64,000 nucleotides of DNA. Source: Thalassia testudinum. Taxonomy: Eukaryota > Streptophyta > Magnoliopsida > Alismatales > Hydrocharitaceae. Where the stretch lies: positions 77,183,501 to 77,247,500 of the forward strand of contig JAZHRO010000013.1 in the NCBI GenBank assembly GCA_037157565.1, given 5' to 3'. The translations under genes and the position numbers were made by a program. Positions 53,049-63,019 of this stretch are shown piece by piece. Numbering within the stretch: position 1 is the first letter of the stretch; each line of letters starts with the position of its first letter. The notes under the pieces are model-generated. The model had not been told where the DNA came from and made no database searches. It saw only the letters and a program-made list of their open reading frames with translations.

Positions 53049-54542
53049 TATATTGACCATTCAACCATCCGGCACCTGTTGGCTAAAAAGGACGCAAAGC
53101 CCAGGCTCATCAGATGGATCCTGCTCTTGCAAGAATTTGACCTGGAAATCCGTGACAAAGCCGGATCAAAGAATGTGGTGGCTGACCACTTGTCTAGACT
53201 TCACCCAGACCACATTGGACCTTCCCTACCTTTATCTGACACCTTCCCCGATGAATACATTCTGGCTGTGCAAGACAAGAAACTGCCTTGGTATGATGAC
53301 TATGTCAACTGCCTTATTCTAGGACAGACCCCGCACAGCTGGTCCAGACAGCAACGGGACAGGTTCTTGGCCGAGGCCAAGCACTATTTCTGGGATGATC
53401 CCATTCTATTTTACCTCTGTGCCGACCAGATCATCAGGAGGTGTATCCCCGAGAATGAAGTTCAGAGTGTGCTATCTTTTTGTCATGACCAAGCTTGTGG
53501 TGGCCACTTCTTAGGAAAGAAAACGGTTGCGAAGGTTCTGCAGTCCGGATTTTACTAGCCTTCCATATTTAAGGATGCACACAACTTTGCCAAGACCTGC
53601 TCGCGCTGCCAAACACTGGGGACCATGACCAGAAAAGATATGATGCCCCTCCAGCCCATTTTGATTGTCGAGATCTTCGACGTTTGGGGTATTGATTTTA
53701 TGGGCCCCTTTCCACCATCCAACGGCTTTGAGTACATCCTAGTCTTGGTAGACTATGTTTCTAAATGGATTGAAGCCGTCGCCACCCGCCAATGCGTTCA
53801 TAAGACTATCATGGACGTTGTTAAGCAGAACATCTTTTCCCAGTTTGGAATACCAAAGGCCATGATCAGTGATGGTGGATGTCATTTTATTCACTCCCAA
53901 TTCCGTGCCCTACTTAGAAAATACGGGGTTAACCACCGCATTGCTACCCTGTATCATCCGCAAACAAATGGGCAGACCGAGGCTTCAAATAGACAAATCA
54001 AGAACATTTTACAAAAGACTATGAGACCTGATAGGAAAGACTGGTCCATACGACTAGATGATGCCCTGTGGGCATACAGGACCGCTTTCAAGATCCCGAT
54101 AGGCATGTGGCCTTATCGCCTGATCTTTGGCAAAGCCTGCCACCTTCCTGTTGAATTGGAACACCGGGCTTACTAGGCTGTCAAGCAGTGTAACATGGAT
54201 TCCCAGTTAGCCGGTGCGTAGAGGATGCTCCAACTCTCTAAGCTCGAAGAAATTCGTCGGGACGCCTTTGAGAACAATCAACTGTATAACGAGAAAATGA
54301 AAGCCGTCCACGACCGACTCATCCATAGAAAGACCTTTGAGCCTAACCAGCAAGTCTGGCTTTTCGATGCTCACCTAAAACTCAGGTCCAAGTGGACAGG
54401 ACCATTTAGGGTGGTCAAGCTCCACTCCAATGGGGCAGTTGAAATCGCCGACCCAAACTCTGGGCATACTTTTACAATTAATGGCCAAAGATTGAAACAC
54501 TTCCTAGCCCAGGTTCTCCCAAAGGAGAGTCACCCTCATTGA
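53049..54542 (+). pseudogene. E3 RNase H end and integrase
   Basis: Resumes after LTR-C with [20 protein letters not shown] (53057 onward), [16 protein letters not shown] domain ([11 protein letters not shown]...CSRCQTLG), core [32 protein letters not shown] and [16 protein letters not shown] (all three acidic residues kept), then WTGPFRVVKLHSNGAVEIAD. Stops are at about 53556, 54174 and 54220; the first two are W/Y-type codons in relatives. A deletion of four codons after AHLKL is visible relative to E1. Confidence 0.9.
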
Positions 54543-54571
54543 GGGATGACACGAAGCACCGCCCAGCTAGA

Positions 54572-54612
54572 GGTGTTAAACTCAGCGCTTCCTGGGAGGC
54601 AACCCAGAGGAT
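54572..54612 (+). other. E3 post-pol conserved hairpin motif (single copy)
   Basis: GTGTTAAACTCAGCGCTTCC, then TGGG-AGGCAA-CCCAGAGG. The CTGGG/CCCAG stem keeps the AGGCAA loop seen in E1 and E2. Confidence 0.8.
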
Positions 54613-55919
54613 TCAGACTGATCCGGTATTCTACGTCACTCAGGTAATATCTTTTTGAATCCCTGTTGCATCCATGTATTTGCTAATGAGGACATTGTTC
54701 AACTTAAGCATGGGGGAGGTGGTAAATTGCATGATCCTAAGCTGATTTAATCAGTCTGAATAGAATAAAATTTTAAAAAAAAAGAAGAAAAAAATTTGAA
54801 TTTAGGAAGAAACTTAGGCATTATAAATTTGTCAATAGTGGGAAATAATACAAAAAGAACTTGAATACTTAGACTTTTCAGGCCTTCAGGCTTAATCAGC
54901 CTTGGTGTTCGTTAAAATATGGATTTAGCTTCAAATCCTTGCAACCTTAAGCTACTCTAATTCACCAACTAAATAAGTTGATAAGTATATGACTTATCAA
55001 CTCACCCTCTAACTCAGAAAGACTTTGAGTCTAAGCATCTGCACACATTTTTTGCACAGACTCACTCCTCGGAGATTCTGACAGAAATTGGGTAGCTAAT
55101 GAACTCTCTAGGGTGGTATGGCTAGTAAGTTGTCGTGGGTAACAGCCCATTGGCAGGTTGTCCAGTGTCCAGCCACGGGACCACTTCTTCTTCATTACCT
55201 CTAAGTAAATTTGAGATCAGGGAAGCCACCTACCAAATAAAAAAAAGGGGAGAAAAAAGAAAATAAAATAAACCACACTTCACCGCATGAGTATGGCTGG
55301 CAAGTGATCGTGGGTAACAACCCATTAGTCGGTTGTCTAGAGCCCAGCTCAGTAATTGCACAAAAAGAACCAAAACACTTAAGGAAGAAGAGGGGAAGTA
55401 GTATAAGCCGGGGAGATATACACTGGAAAAATCCTTATGTTGACCCCAATTAAAACAAATGTAGGGAGAAAGCTACCGATCGAACAAATACACCTTCAGG
55501 CAAAACACTTCATCTTTCAGTCACCTAGGGGCATAGAAACCCGGAGTCTATCTAAATTACCGTTGAGTGAGTCTATCATGATCTTTACACCAAAGTGCTT
55601 AGCACTTAGAGTTTTGTCCAAGTTTTGGGCGGGTTGAGTAGCCGTAAAAAGTTACCAACCCACTCTTAATACAAAAAAAATATAAAAATAAGAATATATA
55701 TATATATATCTATTTACATACATTAAAGCAAGGATTCAGGAGATTCGTATTTTGGCAAACACCCGGGCGCTACTTAGTCTTTGTAGATTAACATCTTAGT
55801 ATATTTTCTCCTATTGACAAGTGACGAAATGTCTAAGTAGATTACTTCTTAAATTTTGACTAGAAATAAAGGCTAGAATAAACCTTGCTAGGGACTAGCA
55901 AGGAGTAAGCATGGTGGTA
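54613..55919 (+). other. E3 3' untranslated region with direct repeats and polypurine tract
   Basis: Colinear with E1: direct repeats at 55116-55173 and 55291-55347, an AT microsatellite near 55690-55720, polypurine tract TAAGCATGGTGGTA (55906-55919). No env-like frame. Confidence 0.75.
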
Positions 55920-57397
55920 TGATAATACTACATCTCGGGGTGATAACTCTGTTAAATGGGGTTTATCTTAAGAACAAAATGCATAAATAACAGATCATAA
56001 ATAGGAATGGGAGCATTGCATGCATCACACATTAAGATTGCTTATAGAACAGTATTAATGGCCATTTGTATGAGCACTTGTCAAAACATACCTCAAATAA
56101 GCAATCGGACCACACGGATGGATCCATAGCGACGAATGGAGTCCAACAGACTCGAAATCGGCCAAATCCGACATTCGGAGCTCCCGCAATAGGCCCAAGA
56201 AGTTCTGACCGTTGATCTGATGATCAACGGCTCACAAGGCGCCACGTGGCGCCCGATCAGTGCCCACACGCCTCGCCCAGCCCCCTCCATCAACCGCAGA
56301 ATGATCTGAGCCGTTCGATCTTCTATCGGACGGCTGAGAAGATCGCACCATCGCTTACGCCATCACTACAATCCTCGCCCGAGCAGATCACAACCGTCGA
56401 ATCTCCATCCAACGGTCGGTAGCAGTCGAGCACCAACACGCAACTACAACCATCCACGCAGGGCAACATAGCGGTCGAAGCGCTCACTCGTGCTCACGCA
56501 ACGCGGGTTCAAATCGCGCTGCGCTGAAATGCGGAGGCGAAGGTGCACACAGGCGAAATTGGATTGCCCGATCAGCAGCGGACGGGCACGATTGCGAGAT
56601 GTGGCGCTCGTAGATGTGCCTTGACTAGATGCACGCGATGACACGGGCGCGAGGGTGCGATCCAGGCGCGCGCCCCGCACGGGATCTCGAAGATCAGACG
56701 GCTTACGATGCACGCGCACGGATCAGGTGCGAAGAAGCACAGCCGCGGGGGAGCGACCGACAGGCAGGGGCCTTCACCGACGTTTTGGGAAGGGTTTTAG
56801 CGACGTCCCATACGTCGCTAAAACCCCTTCTTCATTTGGAAAGCCCTTCTTCCTATTTAAACCCATTCCAACCACTCATGCGGGGCATTCACTCCACTTG
56901 CAAGTGTTCTACTCCACTCCTAGCTACCTTTAAGCCCTTTTGTAATCACCGGAGACGACGAGCCGCCGACGGAGCCCCCTCCACCACCGTGGCTACCTCG
57001 CCGTCCCCTTTCTCTTTCTCTCTCTTTCCTTCTTTTAAGCTTTACTTTACTTATGTTCAAGCATTTATCTAGTGTTGTAATTATAAACTAAAGTTGCATG
57101 TTAAATGAAGTTGTTTTCTATTCAATTGCTTGCTCTATTTCATATTCAAGTTGCATGTTGTGAATGAAACAGTTCTAACCCCAATCTCTCTCTCTTCTCT
57201 CTCTCTCTCACTTTTACCCCCGACTTTTCGCAAGCAAAAACCCATTATTTTTGTGACATTAAGTGACAAGAGAAATCTGATTTTCACGCCTCCCTAAGAT
57301 CGACACTCGGACTCACGTCCGTTTCCTTCTTTTAAAATCGACGTTGTGAGCGCAAGCTATAACGACCCTTCTAAACAAACATGTCATGCGCATGTCA
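55920..57397 (+). repeat. E3 3' LTR (LTR-B copy B4)
   Basis: 1478 bp. Carries the clearest LTR-B promoter palindrome, TTTTAGCGACGT-CCCAT-ACGTCGCTAAAA (56795-56823), then CCTATTTAAACCC (about 56850). It contains CCGTTCGATC...GGACGG hairpins. Confidence 0.92.
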
Positions 57398-57511
57398 GCT
57401 ACCTCCTCAAGGAAGTGCATGTGTCATGTGCAAGGATTAGGGGGATCACCTACCTCTAGCCGTTGGCTCTTTTCAGGCTTGCTCCACAACTTGAGGCCCA
57501 ACCTTGGTAGG
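57398..57511 (-). other. Fragment of E0 5' region between E3 and LTR A5
   Basis: About 110 bp without features, bounded by the target duplications GCTAC (E3) and GTAGG (A5). Confidence 0.5.
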
Positions 57512-58652
57512 TGATGAGAACCTCATCATGAACCCTAACTAGCACATTCTTGACCTAATAAATTGAACAAAAGCTCCTACATAACCTAAGGGAAGGCCTA
57601 AATCAGGGAATTGCTAATCAGAGAATAAAATATTATACAAGGGGTAAAACTAAAATTTTACTATTGCAGTACGTGAACAGGATTTCTAAGGGTCTAGACA
57701 TAGGTCAAGTGAACCTAATAAAGGAAAAGTGGGATGGTTTGGTCATAAAAGGGTTATGACAAAATTTGGGAATTAAATGACATTCTGTAACCCTAAAACA
57801 AATCCACTTTAATTCACGAAGTTCTAGGAAATATAAAAATCAACTAAACCCTCTAAAATTCATGAAAAAATATCCTCTAGGGTTTAGAACCTTCAATTTA
57901 GCTGTTTGAACCTGTCTTGACCTAAATTGAGGACCATACCTAATTTTTGACCTAATTTAGGTTTTTGTGCAAAATGTTCAGTCAAACATGGTCAAACCTA
58001 ATATCCAACTTCACCATTGGATTCCTTAGGTCCAAATTTGGTTGATACCAAAATTTGGACCTAAGGAAAGGTCGTCTTGACCCACTTTGCAATTTAGTCC
58101 TCAAAATTACTTTCAGACCCTCAACTTTTTGAAACTCTTACAGATGCCCCCTATCTTTACCATCCTTTTCTTCAAATAGGTCCTTCTGTCACCCGTTGCG
58201 CAGGCTATACCTTCAGCGACTTTGCGCGGAGGATGGCACCGCGCATGCATGGGGAGCCGACCTTAGATTTAAAAGGGAGACTCCCTGCGTTGTCTCCTAC
58301 CGCATGGACCGGCTCCCATGTCCTGTCGTCCGCCATACCTCTCGTGCGAACGCGCAAGAAGTATGGGTATCTGACTACCATAACTCCAGCGAGATTTTTC
58401 CCGCCGCTTTCGCGCACTTCGCTGCTGGCCAACGCCTATTTAAGGAGCGGCACCCTCTGCCACATGCAGGAAAGCTCCATTTTGGCCCGAGAATCCCCTC
58501 CAATTCCTCTCCTCCCTACTCTGACCATTCGCCCAGAGCTTCCGGCGACACTCCCTCTCCTCTCTCGTCACCCTGCCACCATACCAGTGGCAGGGTTACC
58601 TCCGCCGACTCCCGCCGCGCCGCGTCGTACCAGCAGGGGCCCTCCAGCCCCT

Positions 58653-61420
58653 TGATGAGAACCTCGTCACAAACCCTAAACTAGCACCATTTAACCCTGA
58701 TTTTCAAGAAAAAGCTCCTACATAACCCTAGAAAGACTTGGCTCAGAGAAATTCTGAGTTTACAAAGAAAACAGAAACTAAGGGGTAAAAATGTAATTTC
58801 ACCAATCCAATCTGAAAACAGGGTGGCTCAGGGTCCAAACATAGGTCAAAACAACCTAATAAGAAGAAAAGTGGGATGACATGACTCAACAAGGGCTACA
58901 GCAATTCCGAAGAATTAAATGACATCCTGTAACCCTAAAAGCAAACCCACTTAAATACACGAGGTTCGAGGCAGAGAAAAAAATCAACTAAACCCTCTAA
59001 AATTCATATAAAAATAATCTCTAGGGTTTAGAACCTTCAATTTGGCCTTAGGAACCCATTTTGACCTACATTGAGAACCATGCCCAATTAACAACTTAAT
59101 TTGGGTTTTTGCGTAAATTGATCGGTCAAACAAGGTTTAACCTAGAAATAAAATTCACCATTATAATCCTTAGGTCCTAATTAGTCATGTATAAAAACTT
59201 GAGCCTAAGAAGAAACCTTCTTGACCAACTTTACACTTTGGTCCTCATATATTTACTTTTTGGCCCTCAACTTATGAACCCTCACATTTTGGCCCCTAAC
59301 TCTCCTTTGTTCTTTGCATTTAGGTCCCTCCTGCAAAACCTGAGCAGCACCATGCTCCGGCGACCTTGTGCGGAGCATGGCGCCGCGCAGGGTAAGGGAG
59401 GGAGCATGCCAGGTCAAACGGGGGTGCCCTGCGTCGTCAGCCGTCGCAGGAGCACTGCAACCACCCATACCGGCCGTGCGAACGCACGGACGGTATGGGT
59501 CTCCTTCCTCCGGCGAGGGAGACACGTCATCTCCCTCCGCCCTCCTCTCTGGTTCTGCCCCTATAAATACCCCCGTCGCTCCGCCGTTCTTCCCAGCTCG
59601 GATCTGACGGAGATACCCCCTCACTTCCTTTCTTCCCACTCCGACAGACGCCCCCTTGCTCCGGCGGCTTCTCCTCCTCTTCCTCATCGCTCTGCTGCAC
59701 TACCAGCAGCAGGGCTGCCTTCCCTCGCCCTTCCTGTGCCGTGCCGCACCCAGCGCGCGCTTCTCCGGCCCTCTCCTCGCCGCCGCCCCTCTCTCTGGGT
59801 AGCTTCTTCTCCGGCGACAGTCGATACGACTGTCGCCTGCTCCAGCCCCCCCTCGTCCCGCTAAGTAGGTATAAGCTCTCCTCTTCCTCCCCTCTTTCTT
59901 TTTCTCACTGTAAATCTTTACTGTCGCCCTCGACCTCGCCCAAACACACTCACCTTCCCCATCTCCGGCCAAACTCCGATGACTCACTCCCGTCATTCCA
60001 CCACCCCACACGGCTCGCCGACCCTCACAGAACCTCTGCCTCCTCACCCTGATCAACCTCCGCCCTTCCACTTCCCACCAATCGCCCTCTGCAGACCCAC
60101 CGACCAAACCCATCTCGCCACCTGCAATTTGACCTAGGGCGGCCCTTAGGCTCCGCCCCGCCACCTGCAGACCCCCCAATCACCTTCGCCGTGCTACGGC
60201 GAAGGTCCTCCGCGTATCTGATTAGGCCGAGAGGCCGTTTCCCTGTGAGCAGGTACTTCGCTCGCCGCCGCCATTGCCGAGTGAAGCAGCTTCCTCAACC
60301 TGCTCCTCCAGGCGCACCACGCCCAGGTCAGACTCCCAGGCTGCGCGGGGCATCTCCGTAAAGAAGTCCCAGGCTGCAGTTGGGGCAAAGCCGTCGCGTG
60401 GAGCCTCGATTGGGCGCTGCCTCCTCCGCGCGGGCGTCCAATTGAGGTGGGACATTTAGTCCCACCTCGGAAACTCACCGAGGCAAGCAAGCACTTAAAG
60501 GCAAAAAGTACCTTAAGTTGTTTGCCTCAGATCACGGGGTGAGGTCCCCTTCACCCGCCCGATTACCCGGCCTCGTCCGCGCTCACCCCCCGCGGACCTG
60601 GCCCCAACCCGATTAGCCCGACCTGCACTCCTCACCCACCACCGCACGCCGGTGGGCCTGGACCCGGGCGCGACCTGCGTACCCGATTAACCGGTTGCTC
60701 TGGGAGAGCTTTCCTAAGAGCGAATTCAGAGAGAGAGACGCGGGGAGAGGGTAGAGTAGGTTTTTGCCCTGACCGAACTGTGAGTGTGCAGGCACAGGAG
60801 ACGAAAGAAGGAAGGAGGACGCACTGTAGCAGCGGGTTACTTAAGTCGTCTGATTGAACAATCAGACGACGCTCTGAGGACGAAGAAGAAGGAGAAGAAA
60901 AGAAGAGCAGGACCGCAAGGAAGAAGAAAAAGAAGAAAAGAAGAGCAGGACCACAAGGAAGAAGAAAAAGAAGAAAAGAAGAACAGAAAAGAAGAAGACA
61001 AAGAAGAAAAGCAAAACACGAGGAGAAAGAGAAGAAGAAGCTCTGAAGAAAAAGAAAGAAGAGAAGAAGCAAGAAAAGAAGAAGAAGAACACGAGAAGAA
61101 GATCTGAAGGAAGCAAGCAAAAGAAAGAAAGATTCAAGAGCCAAGAAGAGAGAAGACAAGAAGAACAGGAAGAGAAGAAAGAAGAGACAAAGAGGAAGAA
61201 AGAAGAGAAGAAGAAGCCACCAAATTTCCATCTCTATCTCTCTCTCTCTCTCTTTATTTTTGTAATAAAAACTTTGTACCCCTAGAATAAGACTTGCTCC
61301 CTGAGTTCGACCTCGGGAGAACTTTATTTTCCGAGTAAAAAAATATATGCAATGATGGCAATAACTAGCTGTACTACAACGCTATTTCTATAACAAAACC
61401 TAGTTATCGGCTGATCATCA
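58653..61420 (+). mobile_element. Solo LTR A6 (LTR-A family) inside A5
   Basis: TGATGAGAACC...GCTGATCATCA with CCCCT on both sides (58648-58652, 61421-61425). U3 hairpin of 16/17 paired bases with loop GAAC (59463-59500), TATA CCTATAAATACCCC (about 59568), leader stem-loop (59689-59715), candidate donor GTATAAG (59869), CTTCGCC hairpin (60183-60205), GGCC-GAGA-GGCC (about 60224-60235), RNA unit (60459-60765), acceptor TGTGCAG (ends 60791), GA-rich tract to 61215, late hairpin GTCGTCTGATT/AATCAGACGAC (60846-60871). Confidence 0.94.
60525..60765 (+). ncRNA. Predicted Pol III-type RNA unit in LTR A6
   Basis: AGTCCCACCTCG at 60459-60470, a 24-nt spacer, CTTAAAGG at 60495 (weak TATA), G of GCCTCAG at 60525, first T5 at 60761-60765 (241 nt). 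Stems GGGTGA/TCACCC, GTCCGCG/CGCGGAC and CCCACC/GGTGGG. Confidence 0.45.
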
Positions 61421-62182
61421 CCCCTCTTCCTTGTCGTCGTTCTATCCCCCTGGCGCCTTCATCTCCGGCGACGGCAGCACCGGCCTCTCGCCACCTTCTC
61501 ATCCCCCCTTCACACTAGACTCATAATTAAGCTCTCCTTACTCTCCCTTGTATTTCCTCTCTATCAATTGGTTATTTCGACTCCTCGACAGTATTATCCA
61601 CCATCGCCATCTCCACCTTCGACCACCAACTTCGGCGAGGTCATTTTACCACCATAGACAGTTCCACCCCTCGCCAACTGGTCCCTGAGCTTCACCTCCA
61701 CCCACTGATCATCTTGCGACCCTCCACCGACTGCGCCACTCACTGAAACCCTTCCCCGAACAAACCCACTCACACAGACTCAGACCGACCTGGGCACGCA
61801 CGCTTAGGCCGTTCCAAGCCACGCTAACCCCCACAGTAACTTCGCCTTGCTCTGGCGAAGCCTGCCAAGAGTCTTGACGTGGCCGAGAGGCCGTTTTATT
61901 GATTTCAGGTCTCTTGCCTCCGCCGCCATTGACGCCGAGCTTGGAGCAAGCTCGCAAGCAGCTCCAAGCCCTTCCAGCTCCAGGAGATGCGTCCAGGTTG
62001 CGTGGAAGACTTTCGCGCACAACTCTAGGTCTTCAATTGGCAGCGAAGACCTCGACTGGAGTGGTGATTGATCGCGTTTGCTGCTGCGAGCGCATAGGCA
62101 GAAGGGTGGGACATTTAGTCCCACCTCGGGTGTTTGTGAGCACCCCGTGGCGCATAAATTGAAAAAGTCACTAAGGCTTATC

Positions 62183-62424
62183 GCCTCAGTCACACAGGGT
62201 GAGGTCCCTCTCACCCGCTCACCCGGCCTCGTTTGCGACCACCCCCCGCGGACCTGGCTTGACTCGTTTACCTAAGCTGTGCACACCTCGCCTACCACTG
62301 CACGCCGATGGGCCTGGTCCCGGGTGCGTTACCTGACCCGTATACCCGAACAGGCTCTGGGAGAGCGAACCCTGGAGTGAAACAGAGAGAGAGACGCGGG
62401 GAGGGTAGGGGTTAGGTTTTTTTT
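62183..62424 (+). ncRNA. Predicted Pol III-type RNA unit in LTR A5
   Basis: AGTCCCACCTCG at 62117-62128, a 24-nt spacer, CATAAATT at 62153, G of GCCTCAG at 62183, T8 terminator-like run at 62417-62424 (242 nt), the strongest T run of the six. Stem GGGTGAG/CTCACCC near the 5' end. Confidence 0.5.
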
Positions 62425-63019
62425 AACCATATGCCTGTGCAGGGAACTGAAGCAGAAGAAGGAAGAAGAGGAAGCAGAAGTAGGGAAGGAGCGGCCGAGG
62501 ACTTAGTCGCACCCAGGAGCTGAAGCAGGAGAAGAGGAAGAGGAGAAGCAAACTGAAGAAGAAGCCAAGAAGACCAAGCAGAAAAAGCTGAAGAAGAAAA
62601 AGAAGAAAGGAAAGGAAGAAAAAGAAGATAGAGCAGGAGCTGAAGCAGAAGAAGAGGAAGAGCTGAAGCCAAAGGAGGGAGTTGCAGCCGAAGAGAAGAG
62701 AAGAAGAAAAAGCCAAGGAGAAGAAGAGCAGCAGCAGGAAAGAAGAAGAGCACGAGCACTGTAGCAAGTGGCTACTTAAGGCATCTGATCCATGGAATCA
62801 GACGTCTGAAGACAGAGAGAAAGGAAAACAAAAAAGAAGAGAGAAGAAAAGAGAAGACAAATTTTTACTTCCTCTCTCTAATCTTTTTGTAAAACAGTGT
62901 ATTATTGTAAATTGTGAGTTTCTATACTTCTAGAATCAAGCTTGCTTCCTGAGTTCGACCTCGGAGAATTTTTGTATTCAAGTAATAAAATCAAATCAGA
63001 CTGGTCTCTCATCAGTAGG

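Larger units (their letters stand above)
40827..57397 (+). mobile_element. E3: Athila-lineage LTR retrotransposon (LTR-B), with nested LTR-C and A7
   Basis: Both ends are TGATAATACTACATC...GTCA LTRs (40827-42311 and 55920-57397), with the target duplication GCTAC on each side (40822-40826, 57398-57402). Internal order: primer site, leader, gag, protease, RT, RNase H, integrase, post-pol hairpin, 3' UTR, polypurine tract. About 11.1 kb after removing the 5.4-kb LTR-C insertion. I count about 8 differences in the first 200 LTR bases, so it is younger than E1. It is the best-preserved polyprotein in the window but still carries several stops and two small deletions. Confidence 0.93.
6430..57511 (-). 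mobile_element. E0: old, fragmented Tat-lineage Ty3/Gypsy element hosting most other insertions
   Basis: Minus-strand pieces read in retroelement order once insertions are set aside: gag start (40384), gag core (about 17.9-17.7 kb), zinc knuckle (about 14.64 kb), protease (about 10.3-10.0 kb) and integrase (9.65-8.57 kb). A plus-strand ORF lies beyond pol (6430-8275). An antisense ORF between pol and the 3' LTR is a known feature of several Tat-lineage elements (Grande, RIRE2). E1, E3, A1, A5 and the Tekay-like solo LTR interrupt it. Reverse transcriptase is missing between protease and integrase. Stops and frameshifts are dense. LTR borders were not identified; further 5' sequence probably continues at 63020-64000. 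Confidence 0.7.
57512..63014 (+). mobile_element. Solo LTR A5 (LTR-A family), hosting LTR A6
   Basis: TGATGAGAACC...GTCTCTCATCA with GTAGG on both sides (57507-57511, 63015-63019). About 2.73 kb after removing A6. U3 hairpin (58333-58367), TATA CCTATTTAAGG (about 58435), leader stem-loop CCCTGCCAC/GTGGCAGGG (58571-58595); then, right of A6, CTTCGCC hairpin (61840-61860), GGCC-GAGA-GGCC (about 61884-61895), RNA unit (62117-62424), GA-rich tract (62445-62875) and late hairpin (about 62783-62808). Confidence 0.93.
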
